64,000 nt of DNA from Actinoallomurus oryzae (GTDB taxonomy: Bacteria; Actinomycetota; Actinomycetes; Streptosporangiales; Streptosporangiaceae), in NCBI RefSeq assembly GCF_039541955.1, contig NZ_BAABHF010000065.1, positions 1-64,000 on the forward strand, read 5' to 3'. Every line of letters starts with the position of its first letter. Within the stretch, counting starts at the first letter, position 1. Positions 16,410 to 25,022 of the stretch are shown here, one piece after another. A program made the position numbers and the translations under genes. Under the pieces are notes generated by a model. It saw only the letters and a list, made by a program, of their open reading frames with translations. It was not told the origin of the DNA and did no database searches.

Positions 16410-17087
16410 TCCTCCCCTGTCTGAAGGCGGGGGATTCCAACCCGATCACCTACACACAGGAGGGCACAGGTTGAGGTTCGCGGTTCACGGCCCCGCCCAA
16501 CGGCTGGAGGGCTCCCCGCTCGGGAGGTCGGCCGGGGTCGGTTGGTCGGGGCAGGAACGTCACCGTCCGCCCGACGGCGATGTTCTTCGCTGCGTTCACG
16601 TCCGCGTGGTCGGTGTGCCCGCAGGCGCGACAGCGGAAGACCGCTTGGCTCTCACGGTTGTCCGCTGCGCAGTGCCCACAGGCATGACAGGTCTGAGGCG
16701 TACCGAACGACTTGGCCTCGGCGGGGATGTCGCGGGACCAGCGGAACCGCACCCAGCCCACCTTCGGGGTCCGAACCTCACCGACCTTGCGGGACAGCCG
16801 CCGAACATCCCAGTGACGGCCGCGCTGCCCGACGATCAGCTGGCGGGACTGTTCGGCGTACTCCGGCGCACTCGCCCGCCCCGGCCGCCAATGCAGATGC
16901 TGCTCACAAGCGAGATTCCACACCTATCAGGCATGCGCGCAGTGCTCCAGCAACACCGCCTCCTGAGCGGGCATGGGCTGGAGTCGAAATCGCATGCCGG
17001 CACGCTAACCACCACCACCGACATTCCAAGGAGGGAGCGGCGTGCCTTCCCCGGCCCGAAGGCCAGGGTCTCCACGCCGCGCAGCCG
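16410..17087 (-). mobile_element. IS200/IS605-superfamily remnant (tnpB only), copy 1
   Basis: The element runs from the hairpin-bearing right end TCCTCCCCTGTCTGAAGGCG (16410 on) to the left end at 17087, just before the ATG of the epimerase gene. The same end sequences bound the copy at 34233-35284. No tnpA (Y1 transposase) is present. On its strand the base run before the left end is TTCAT, the other copy has CTCAT, which suggests TCAT as target/TAM. The boundaries are inferred from comparing the two copies. Confidence 0.7.
16450..16995 (-). pseudogene. tnpB: tnpB pseudogene, copy 1 (two stops and large internal deletions)
   Basis: From ATG 16995 the frame gives MRFRLQPMPAQEAVLLEHC, then two consecutive stops (TGA-TAG, 16924-16929) where copy 2 has Arg-Tyr, then WNLACEQHLHWRPGRASAP. 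Much of the RuvC core is missing; it retains KVGEVRTPKVGWVRFRWSR, a zinc ribbon (CHACGH..CRACGH) and HADVNAAKNIA. Interestingly it keeps the segment that copy 2 has lost. It cannot make an active nuclease. The 3' end and right end could still give an omega-RNA. Confidence 0.8.
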
Positions 17088-18035
17088 ATGAAGGTCCTTG
17101 TGACCGGGGGCGCCGGTTTCATCGGCGCCAACCTGTGCCGCGAACTCATGGGGCGGCCCGAGGTCGACCGGGTGGTCGCGCTGGACGACCTGAGCACCGG
17201 GTGCGCCGGCAACCTCGACGGCACCGGCGCCGAACTCGTCGAGGGCAGCATCCTCGACACCGTCGTGCTCGGCCGGCTCGTGGCCGAGGCCGACGCCGTC
17301 GTGCACCTGGCCGCCCGTCCGTCGGTCCCCCGGTCGCTCGCCGACCCGGTGGCCAGCCACGACGTGAACGCCACCGGGACGGTGCGCGTCCTGGAGGCCT
17401 GCCGGCGGGAGACGGTCCACGTGGTGGCGGCCTCGTCCTCCTCGGTGTACGGCTCGGTGGCGTCGCTGCCCAAGCACGAGGACCTGCCGACGCGGCCGCT
17501 CAGCCCGTACGGGGCCAGCAAGCTCGCGACCGAGGCGTACGTCCTGGCGTACGGGGCGAGCTTCGGGCTGCCGTCGCTGGCCTTCCGGTTCTTCAACGTG
17601 TACGGCCCGCTGCAGCCGGCCGGGCACGCGTACGCCGCCGTCGTGCCGACCTTCGTCGACGCGGCGATGCGCGGGGAGCCTCTCCTCATCCACGGGGACG
17701 GGTACCAGACGCGTGACTTCACCTTCGTCGGGACGGTGACCGGAGTGCTCGCCGACGCCGTCCTGCGGCGGGTCACGAGCGACGAGCCGGTGAACCTGGC
17801 GTTCGGCACGCGGGTGTCGGTGCTGGAGCTGACCCGCCGGCTGTCCGGGGTGCTGGGCACCCCCGTCGAGGTGCGGCACGGCCCGCCGCGCGCGGGCGAC
17901 GTCCGGGAGTCCCAGGCCGCGGACGACCGGCTCCGGCGCCTCTTTCCCGGCGCCACGGCCGTGCCCCTGGAGGAGGGGCTCCGGCGGACGGTGGCCTGGT
18001 TCCGCGGGCGTCCGGTGTACGCCGCCGCGCCCTGA
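17088..18035 (+). CDS. NAD-dependent UDP-sugar 4-epimerase-like protein
   Basis: 315 residues from ATG 17088. NAD motif VTGGAGFIGANLCREL, active-site VVAASSSSVYGSV, catalytic YGASKLATE. The segment FRFFNVYGPLQP and the downstream HGDGYQTRDFTFV are typical of UDP-glucose/UDP-GlcNAc 4-epimerases of the WbpP/GalE group. Its ATG directly abuts the left end of the tnpB element, so any native ribosome site or coupling to the previous GT has been lost; no good Shine-Dalgarno is seen in the element end (CGCGCAGCCG). Confidence 0.85.
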   Translation: MKVLVTGGAGFIGANLCRELMGRPEVDRVVALDDLSTGCAGNLDGTGAELVEGSILDTVVLGRLVAEADAVVHLAARPSVPRSLADPVASHDVNATGTVRVLEACRRETVHVVAASSSSVYGSVASLPKHEDLPTRPLSPYGASKLATEAYVLAYGASFGLPSLAFRFFNVYGPLQPAGHAYAAVVPTFVDAAMRGEPLLIHGDGYQTRDFTFVGTVTGVLADAVLRRVTSDEPVNLAFGTRVSVLELTRRLSGVLGTPVEVRHGPPRAGDVRESQAADDRLRRLFPGATAVPLEEGLRRTVAWFRGRPVYAAAP

Positions 18036-18123
18036 CCCGCGGCGTTCGCTCAGGCCTGTCCGGCAGGGGGCGTCCGACGGGCCGTTTCGATCATGGCAAC
18101 TCGTGCAACCGGGGGGACACATC

Positions 18124-19410
18124 ATGGATCAGTCACGAGGCGATCGGCTCGTCGAATGGGACCTCGTCGTCGTCGGCCTGGGCTATGTGGGAATGCCGCT
18201 CGTCCGCGAGGCGGTACGGGGCGGGATGCGGGTCGCCGGACTCGACGTCGACCCCGGCCGGATCGCTCGGCTCAACGCCGGAATCTCCCACGTGGACGAC
18301 ATCTCCGACGGCGAGGTCACGACGCTGCTCGCGCAGGGGTTCCGCGCCACTTCGGACGAGCGCGTGCTGGCCGCCGCCGACACGGTGGTGATCTGCGTGC
18401 CCACGCCGCTGGACGAGGACCGCAGGCCGGACCTGGGCGCGGTGATCGGGGCCGGCCGCACGGTCGCGGACCATCTCGGCCCGGACACCCTGGTCGTACT
18501 GGAGTCGACCACGTGGCCCGGCACGACCGAGGAGGTGCTGCGCCCGCTGCTGGAGAAGAGCGGGCTGTCCGCGGGGATCGACTTCCACCTGGCCTACTCA
18601 CCCGAACGGATCGACCCCGGCAACCCGGTCTACGAGCTGCGCAACACCCCGAAGATCGTCGGCGGGGTGACGAGCGCGTGCCTGGACCGCGCCATGGCGT
18701 TCTACGGCAAGCTCGTGGAGCAGGTCGTGCCGGTGCGCGGCACCCGCGAGGCCGAGATGGCCAAGCTGCTGGAGAACACCTACCGGCAGGTCAACATCGC
18801 GCTCGTCAACGAGATCGCCGTCCTGTGCGACGAGCTGGCGATCGACGTGTGGGACACGATCTCGGCGGCGGCCACCAAGCCGTTCGGCTACCAGCCGTTC
18901 CGGCCCGGCCCCGGCGTGGGCGGGCACTGCATTCCGATCGACCCGAGCTACCTGTCGCACCGGGTGCGGCGCCTGGGACAGCAGTTCCAGTTCGCCGAGC
19001 TCGCCCAGCAGGTCAACGACCGGATGCCGGCGTACGTCGCCGAGCGGGCGGCGCGTCTGCTGCACCGGCACGGCCGCTGCGCCAACGGCGCCGACGTCGT
19101 GCTGCTCGGCGTGACGTACAAGCCCGACGTCGCCGACGGCCGCGAGTCGCCGGCCGAGCCTCTCGCCCGGCGGCTGGACGCCGCGGGGGCCAGGGTGAGT
19201 TACCACGACCCGCTCATCGACGAGTGGACGGCCGGCGGGGTGCCCGTGCGGCGGGTCCACGACCTGGAAGAGGCGCTCGACGCCGCCGACCTGGCGATCC
19301 TGCTCCAGCCGCACCGGTCCTTCGACCTGTCGCTCGTCGCGACGCGTGCGACGCTGGTGCTCGACACCCGCGGCGTGCTGCCGCCGTCGGACACCGTCGA
19401 GCGCCTCTAG
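18124..19410 (+). CDS. wecC: Nucleotide-sugar dehydrogenase (WecC/UDP-ManNAc dehydrogenase type)
   Basis: 428 residues. N-terminal NAD domain VVVGLGYVGMPLVREAV, TVVICVPTPLDEDRRPDL, then ESTTWPGTTEEVL, the central domain with EMAKLLENTYRQVNIALVNE and the catalytic Cys in GPGVGGHCIPIDPSYL, and the C-terminal GVTYKPDVADGRESP. It oxidises a UDP-sugar C6 to the uronate with two NAD+. WecC is the closest named type; UDP-Glc or UDP-GalNAc substrates are possible. It pairs logically with the epimerase just upstream (UDP-HexNAc epimerase plus dehydrogenase). Confidence 0.87.
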   Translation: MDQSRGDRLVEWDLVVVGLGYVGMPLVREAVRGGMRVAGLDVDPGRIARLNAGISHVDDISDGEVTTLLAQGFRATSDERVLAAADTVVICVPTPLDEDRRPDLGAVIGAGRTVADHLGPDTLVVLESTTWPGTTEEVLRPLLEKSGLSAGIDFHLAYSPERIDPGNPVYELRNTPKIVGGVTSACLDRAMAFYGKLVEQVVPVRGTREAEMAKLLENTYRQVNIALVNEIAVLCDELAIDVWDTISAAATKPFGYQPFRPGPGVGGHCIPIDPSYLSHRVRRLGQQFQFAELAQQVNDRMPAYVAERAARLLHRHGRCANGADVVLLGVTYKPDVADGRESPAEPLARRLDAAGARVSYHDPLIDEWTAGGVPVRRVHDLEEALDAADLAILLQPHRSFDLSLVATRATLVLDTRGVLPPSDTVERL

Positions 19411-19498
19411 GTCACGTCTCACGGTCCCCGTCCGCAGCGAGCGGCGCGCGGTAGGACAGCGGGGCTTTGAGACGCGCCCTGGGCCCGGGTCGCCGGCG

Positions 19499-19708
19499 TC
19501 ACATCGTCGGGTGCGAGGCGGCGTACTTGCGCTCGTCCGGCATGATGATCCACAACGCGATGTAGACGAGGAACTGCGGCCCGGGCAGCACGCAGGAGAT
19601 GATCGCCAACAGCCGTACGGTCCAGGCGCCGAGCCCGAACCGGCGGGCGAGCCCGGCGCACACGCCGCCGATGACGCGACCCTGGCGCGGGCGGTAGAGA
19701 CCGTTCAT
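19499..19708 (-). CDS. PspC-domain small membrane protein
   Basis: 69 residues. LYRPRQGRVIGGVCAGLARRFGL is the PspC signature, followed by WTVRLLAIISCVLPG and a membrane helix FLVYIALWIIMPDE. Actinobacterial PspC proteins are small envelope-stress proteins. A GAGGAGGAAG site precedes the ATG. It stands alone. Confidence 0.9.
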   Translation of the reverse strand: MNGLYRPRQGRVIGGVCAGLARRFGLGAWTVRLLAIISCVLPGPQFLVYIALWIIMPDERKYAASHPTM

Positions 19709-19851
19709 GTCGTCTTCCTCCTCGGGATGACCTGCTGCTTCTTACGTTAGGGACGCGGACGCCCGCGCGCGTCGCCCTGGGGGACCCTTCTGGTGTCCCC
19801 CAGGAGAGGGACGGCTCCCGCCGGAGGTCGTACGGCGGCGCGCGGCTCCTC

Positions 19852-22395
19852 CTACTCGCGGAGGCCGACCCCGTCGACCGGGCGGGTCCGCAGGACCCGC
19901 CGGGCCGGCAGGAGAGTCGCCACGACGCTGATCAGCACGACGCCGCCGATCACCGCGATCCATCCGCCGGGCGGGATGTAGGGCGTCGCCGAGCCGGTGA
20001 TGCCCTTGACCATGGGGATCAGCGTGCCCGCGGCGATCGCCGCGCCGACCACCAAGGCCAGTCCCAGCAGCAGCACCTGCTCCAGCCGGACCATGCGCAG
20101 CACCTGCGTGCGCGTCGTCCCGGACAGGCGCAGTACGGCGAACTCCCGGCGGCGGCCCAGCGCGTACATGGCCAGGGTGTTCACCGCCGCGATCACCACG
20201 TAGATCAGCAGCACCGCGGTGACCACCTTGTTCGTCCAGGCGTTCTCCTCCAGGTTGTGGTCGAGGCCGACCTGGAAGGCGTCGCGGCTCACGACCGAGG
20301 AGCCCGGCGCCACGGTGTCCAGCTCGGCGCGGAGCGCCGCGACCGCACGCGGACCCGTGGTGGCGACGAACACCGCGTCGTCCAGCCCCGTGCCGGTGTG
20401 CGGCGCGAGCGTGTCGTGCGGGAGGGTCAGCGCGGCGAAACCGAGGCCCCGCGTGTAGATCGCGACGACGCGGAGGGTCACCGGCGTGCCGTCGCCGAAC
20501 CAGCCGCGGAAGCGCCCGCCGACGCGAAGGTGCATCGACTGGGCGGTGAGGGCGTCCAGGGCGACCGTGTCGCCCCGCAGGCCGGCCAGGTCGCCGCCGG
20601 TCACATCCAGGTCCAGGGTCCGGTCGAGGCCTTCGGGGTCGACGCCCTGGGCCGGGAAGTCGGTGATGCCTCCGGCCTGGCGGGTGAAGAGCGTGCTGTG
20701 CACGACTCCGGTGGCGGCCGTGACGCCGCCGGTACGCCGGATCGCCGCGGTCGCCTCGGGTCGCAGGCCGGGCGCGGCGGGCGTGACGACACGGTCGGCG
20801 AGCAGTCCGGCCCGGCTCTGGCGGTCCGCGACGTGCAGCTCGGAGGTCTGCATGAACCACAGCGAGCCGCCCAGGCCGACCGCGAGAACCAGGCAGCTCA
20901 CCACGGACGAGAGCCGCCGGGCCGAGGTGGCGGTGGTGGCCCTGGCGAGGCGGCCGGTGACGCCGGCCAGGTGCAGCAGCCGGCCGAACGTCGCGGCGGC
21001 GGCGCGGATCAGCAGCGGGCTCAGCAGCGCGACCGCCACCACGAGGGTGAACACCGTGCCGACCGAGGTGCCGGCCGCGCTGTCGCCCGACACGGAACCG
21101 GCGACCACGCACAGGGTGATCCCGCCGGCCAGCGCCACCAGACCGAGCGCGGACCGGACCAGGCCGACGCCGCCGCGTTCGACGGCGGTCTCTGCGAGCG
21201 CCGCCGTGGGCCGGATCCGGCTGGCGCGGAGGCTGGCCATCCAGGCCGCGGCGACCGCGATGACCAGCGCGGACCCGGCGGCGACGAGCGGTGGCAGCCA
21301 CGAGAGGTGCGTGCGGAAGGTGCCCGGGACCATGCCCCGCGCGACGAACTGGTCGCGCAGCCGGTCGGCGAACAGCAGGCCGGGCCACACCCCCAGCACG
21401 CCGGCGAGCAGACCGAGGCCCGTGGCCTCCCGCACCACCATCCGCCGGACCTGGCGCGGGGTGGCCGCGAGCGCGCGCAGCAGGGCGATGTCGCGGTGAC
21501 GCTGCCGTACCGACAGGCCGACCGTGCCGGCGATGACGAGGACGGCGATGAGCAGCGCGCAGCCCCCGAACACGCTCGAGACGGAGATGGCGAACTCACG
21601 CCCGTTGCCGACGTCCGGCGACTCGACGGCGCCGCGGCCGGCGCCGGAGTAGACGTGCGGGTAGGCGCCGGCGAGGCGGGCCGGTGACGGCGGGAGCACG
21701 CGGCGTACGGCGCCGGCCAGGGTCTTCGGTCCCACGCCGGGATCCGGCAGGACCCCGATGACCTGGGCGGCGCCGCCCGCGAGCGCGCGGGCGTCGGCGT
21801 CGCCGAGGAAGACCGTGGGCGCCTCCGGGGCCCTGCCGGCCGGCGCGGCGACCCCCGCCACGGTGTAGGTGCGCACGCCGGAGGCGAGCCCGAGGCGCAC
21901 CCGCGCGCCCGGCCGCGCGCCGACGCGGGTGGCGAGGCTCTGGTCGAGCACGACCTGACCGGCCGCCGCCGGGGCCGCGCCCGCGCGGAGCGCGAACGGG
22001 GCGAGCCGCGCGGCCGACCACGGGTGCGCCTCCACGGGCGCGGTACGCCCGCCGGCGTCGAGCCGGCCCCGCAGCGCGACGTCGGTGACCGCCTCGCGCA
22101 CGCCGGGCGCCGCGGCGATCCGCGCGGGCAGCGACGGGTCCAGCCGCCCGCGCTCGGCCAGCGGGTAACGCTCGGTCTCGCGGTCCTCGCCCGAGCCGAA
22201 GGTCACCTGCAGGTCGGTGGTCGCGACGAGGACGGGCGCGGCGGCGTAGCGCGCCACCGTGCCGTTGTAGCGAATCCCGGACTCCAGCATGGCGCCGCAC
22301 ATCGTCACGATCACGACGGCGAACCACAGGGCCAGGAAGGTCGCGAGCATGCTCGCGGGACGCTGCGTCAGCATCCGCCAGGCGATCCTCACCAT
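19852..22395 (-). CDS. ABC transporter permease, FtsX/MacB type
   Basis: 847 residues with two FtsX-type modules. The first helix and extracellular domain start at MVRIAWRMLTQRPASMLATF; helices then occur near 260-400 (including CALLIAVLVIAGTVGLSVRQ), 430-520 and 700-830. The cytoplasmic coupling segment RQRHRDIALLRALAATPRQV occurs, with a counterpart GRRREFAVLRLSGTTRTQVL. Proteins like this export or release lipoproteins, peptides or antibiotics rather than importing. It overlaps the ATPase gene by 7 bases. Confidence 0.88.
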   Translation of the reverse strand: MVRIAWRMLTQRPASMLATFLALWFAVVIVTMCGAMLESGIRYNGTVARYAAAPVLVATTDLQVTFGSGEDRETERYPLAERGRLDPSLPARIAAAPGVREAVTDVALRGRLDAGGRTAPVEAHPWSAARLAPFALRAGAAPAAAGQVVLDQSLATRVGARPGARVRLGLASGVRTYTVAGVAAPAGRAPEAPTVFLGDADARALAGGAAQVIGVLPDPGVGPKTLAGAVRRVLPPSPARLAGAYPHVYSGAGRGAVESPDVGNGREFAISVSSVFGGCALLIAVLVIAGTVGLSVRQRHRDIALLRALAATPRQVRRMVVREATGLGLLAGVLGVWPGLLFADRLRDQFVARGMVPGTFRTHLSWLPPLVAAGSALVIAVAAAWMASLRASRIRPTAALAETAVERGGVGLVRSALGLVALAGGITLCVVAGSVSGDSAAGTSVGTVFTLVVAVALLSPLLIRAAAATFGRLLHLAGVTGRLARATTATSARRLSSVVSCLVLAVGLGGSLWFMQTSELHVADRQSRAGLLADRVVTPAAPGLRPEATAAIRRTGGVTAATGVVHSTLFTRQAGGITDFPAQGVDPEGLDRTLDLDVTGGDLAGLRGDTVALDALTAQSMHLRVGGRFRGWFGDGTPVTLRVVAIYTRGLGFAALTLPHDTLAPHTGTGLDDAVFVATTGPRAVAALRAELDTVAPGSSVVSRDAFQVGLDHNLEENAWTNKVVTAVLLIYVVIAAVNTLAMYALGRRREFAVLRLSGTTRTQVLRMVRLEQVLLLGLALVVGAAIAAGTLIPMVKGITGSATPYIPPGGWIAVIGGVVLISVVATLLPARRVLRTRPVDGVGLRE

Positions 22396-23180
22396 GACGG
22401 CGTCTCGCCTCCGGCGCGCGCCGATCCGAGGTGCGCGAGGCGCTCGGCGATCGCGTCCACACCCGGCGCCGCCAGATCGTCGACGACCCTCCCGTCCGCC
22501 AGGAACACCACACGGTCGGCGTAGGACGCCGCCACCGGGTCGTGCGTGACCATGACGACGGTCTGCCGGTCGGCGTCGACCGCCTGGCGCAGCAGGGCCA
22601 GCACGCGCGCCGCGGTGGTCGTGTCGAGCGCGCCCGTCGGCTCGTCGCAGAAGATGACCTGCGGCCGTACGGACAGGGCGCGGGCGATCGCGACCCGCTG
22701 CTGCTCACCGCCGGACAGCTGCGCCGGCCGGTGGCGCAGCCGCCCCCGCAGACCCACCCGCTCCACGACCTCGGCCAGCCATCGCCGGTCCGGCCGTACG
22801 TGCGCCAGCCGCGACGGCAGCAGGATGTTCTCCCGCACGGTGAGCGCGGGCACGAGGTTGAAGGCCTGGAAGACGAAGCCGACGCGGGTGCGGCGCTGCC
22901 GGGTCAGCTCCGTCTCCGACAGCCGCGCCAGATCGGTGCCGCCGAGCAGCACCGTGCCGGCGCTGGGCCGGTCCAGCCCCGCCGCGCAGTGCAGCAGCGT
23001 GCTCTTGCCGGACCCCGACGGGCCCATGACCGCGGTGAACGTACCACCGAAGAAGTCGAGGTCGACGGCGTCAAGCGCCTGGACGGCCGAGGCGTGACGC
23101 CCGTGGGTCTTACGCACGCCGCGCAACGCGACGGCGGCCTCGGGCGGAGGCTCGGTGAGGGGCGGAGGTGGCGTGTTCAC
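22389..23180 (-). CDS. ABC transporter ATP-binding protein, LolD/MacB type
   Basis: 263 residues. Walker A MGPSGSGKSTLLHC, Q-loop VFQAFNLVPALTV, signature LSGGEQQRVAIARAL, Walker B VIFCDEPTGALD, and the switch His in VMVTHDPVAASYAD. It powers the FtsX-type permease downstream. No response regulator or lipoprotein is adjacent, so the cargo is unknown. Confidence 0.92.
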   Translation of the reverse strand: MNTPPPPLTEPPPEAAVALRGVRKTHGRHASAVQALDAVDLDFFGGTFTAVMGPSGSGKSTLLHCAAGLDRPSAGTVLLGGTDLARLSETELTRQRRTRVGFVFQAFNLVPALTVRENILLPSRLAHVRPDRRWLAEVVERVGLRGRLRHRPAQLSGGEQQRVAIARALSVRPQVIFCDEPTGALDTTTAARVLALLRQAVDADRQTVVMVTHDPVAASYADRVVFLADGRVVDDLAAPGVDAIAERLAHLGSARAGGETPSW

Positions 23181-23378
23181 TGGTACTCCTGTTCGCGGAA
23201 GCCAGGGAAAACGCTAGGTTTCAGGGCACGCTGGGACGATCCGGCGAGCTGGCCGATCCTGGTGGTGCCAGCCCCCGGGTGCTGCCCCCCAAACGGACAG
23301 CCGGCGTGGGAAACCCCGGGAGGCGATCGTGCCCGGCCAGAGGCTTCCGGCCGGGCACCGATGCGACGGAACGCCGCG

Positions 23379-23606
23379 CTACCAGCAGATGCCGGTAGTG
23401 GACCTGCCGAGGGACAGCACGGTGAACTTGGTCCGGTCGTTGCGTCCCGGGTAGAACTTGTCGCTGTCACCACGCTGGTTCGGCTGGTTGTGCATGCACC
23501 AGCTGGCCTGCGTACGGTTCCAGGCCCACACGGCCCCGTCCCGCAGCCCCTGGCCGCGCACGTCGTCGGCGCCGTTGCGGTAGTGGGCAACCACATGGAC
23601 CCGCAC
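23379..23606 (-). pseudogene. C-terminal remnant of a small secreted protein (I36 / crystallin-like), uncertain
   Basis: Reading the minus strand, 75 codons end in ..GAVWAWNRTQASWCMHNQ and SLGRSTTGICW*. The pattern of aromatic residues and N-R-T/W-C-M resembles the C-terminal half of actinobacterial peptidase-inhibitor I36 (beta/gamma-crystallin fold) secreted proteins. There is no signal peptide and only a weak GTG start, so the 5' half seems lost. Coding-type G/C third positions run up to about 23600, where a plus-strand coding pattern takes over. Confidence 0.35.
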
Positions 23607-23936
23607 ACCAGCCTCGCCGACATGGGCGCCGACGGCGACACCGCGTCGTCGGTCTCGATCTACACCGACGACAGGGCCTGGGGCGCATCGCCCCAGTGCC
23701 ACCGTTGCGGCCAGTGGGTGTGCCGGCAGGACTGGACGAAGGGCGTGGAGTACCGCGAGCAGGTGACGGCACGGTGCGCGTCCTGCGGCGCGGACTCCGG
23801 CGGCGGCCGCTTCTGCCGCGAGTGCGGCGCCCGGCAGGCCTCGGCGCCTCAAGCCGCCAAGATGTTCTGCACGAACTGCGGCACGAACCTGGGCGACGCC
23901 AAGTTCTGCGGCGGCTGTGGCTGGCCCGCCGGCTGA
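23595..23936 (+). CDS. Zinc-ribbon protein, probably 5'-truncated
   Basis: From ATG 23595 there are 113 residues with several CxxC pairs: CHRCGQW, CASCGAD, FCRECGARQ, FCTNCGTNLG and FCGGCGWPAG at the end. These form a C-terminal double zinc ribbon of the kind appended to many actinobacterial membrane or signalling proteins. The first ~30 residues (SVSIYTDDRAWGASPQ) are not recognisable, and the head-to-head overlap with the fragment on the other strand suggests a breakpoint. Possibly expressed, possibly a relic. Confidence 0.45.
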   Translation: MDPHTSLADMGADGDTASSVSIYTDDRAWGASPQCHRCGQWVCRQDWTKGVEYREQVTARCASCGADSGGGRFCRECGARQASAPQAAKMFCTNCGTNLGDAKFCGGCGWPAG

Positions 23937-24053
23937 TCCTGGCACCGGTGACCCCGGGCCCGTCACCCGCCCAGGGTCACCGTCCGGCGAGCACATGAGC
24001 GCCCTTCGTGGAGGAGAACCGCCGCGCCTCTCCCGGTCCGTACCGGTCGACGC

Positions 24054-25022
24054 TCAGGTGGTGATGGCGCCGTCGGCCGCTCGTACGTCCAGCTCGCGGG
24101 CGAACCAGTCGATGGTCCGCCGCAGGCCGTCCTTACTCGGCACCGTGGGCAGCCAGCCCAGCCGGTCGCGGGCGAGTGCGGTGTCGGGCCGGCGCACGGC
24201 CGGGTCGTCGGCCGGGCGCTCGACGAAGGTGATGGGCGACTCGCTCTCCGCGAGGTCGCGGATGGTCATGGCCAGGTCCAGGACGGACATCTCCTCCGGG
24301 TTGCCGATGTTGACCGGGCCGGCGAAGTCGTCGCGGGCCATGGCGAGGATCCCGGCGACCGTGTCGTCGACGTAGCAGATCGACCGGGTCTGGCCGCCGT
24401 CGCCCGCGACCGTCAGCGGCCGGCCCATGAGCGCCTGGCAGATGAACGTCGGGATCGCCCGGCCGTCGTCCGGCCGCATGCGCGGCCCGTAGGTGTTGAA
24501 GATCCGCACGATGCCGGTGTTCACGCCGCGGCTGACGCGGTACGCCGTCGTCAGCGCCTCCGCGTAGCGCTTCGCCTCGTCGTACACGCTGCGCGGCCCG
24601 ACCGGGTTGACGTTGCCCCAGTAGTCCTCCCGCTGGGGGTGCCGGAGCGGGTCGCCGTACACCTCGCTGGTGGAGGCCAGGACGAACCTGGCGTTCTTCT
24701 CCCGCGCGAGGCCCAGCGCGTGGAGGGTGCCGAGCCCGCCCACCTTCAGCGTCTCGATCGGCAGCCGGAGGTAGTCCACCGGTGAGGCCGCCGACGCCAT
24801 GTGCAGGACGAGGTCGACGCCGCCGGTCACGTGCACGAAGCCGGTCAGGTCACACTCGGTCAGCCGGAACCCGGGCTCGCCGAGGAGGTGCGCGACGTTG
24901 CGCGGCGATCCGGTGAGGAAGTTGTCCATGCAGGTCACCGCGGCGCCCTGTGCCAGCAGCCGCTCGCAGACGTGGGAGCCGAGGAAGCCCGCTCCCCCGG
25001 TGACCACCGCGTGTCCGATCAT
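24054..25022 (-). CDS. UDP-glucuronate decarboxylase-like NAD-dependent epimerase/dehydratase
   Basis: 322 residues. NAD motif VVTGGAGFLGSHVCERLL, LDNFLTG-like MDNFLTGSPRNVAHL, active site LASTSEVYGDPL, YDEAKRYAE (YxxxK) and RIFNTYGPRMRPDDGR match the UDP-xylose synthase/UDP-glucuronate decarboxylase group. Product would be UDP-xylose or the related keto sugar. It is the last gene of the left heptose operon and overlaps hldE by ATGA. A close paralogue lies at 39665-40621. Confidence 0.85.
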   Translation of the reverse strand: MIGHAVVTGGAGFLGSHVCERLLAQGAAVTCMDNFLTGSPRNVAHLLGEPGFRLTECDLTGFVHVTGGVDLVLHMASAASPVDYLRLPIETLKVGGLGTLHALGLAREKNARFVLASTSEVYGDPLRHPQREDYWGNVNPVGPRSVYDEAKRYAEALTTAYRVSRGVNTGIVRIFNTYGPRMRPDDGRAIPTFICQALMGRPLTVAGDGGQTRSICYVDDTVAGILAMARDDFAGPVNIGNPEEMSVLDLAMTIRDLAESESPITFVERPADDPAVRRPDTALARDRLGWLPTVPSKDGLRRTIDWFARELDVRAADGAITT

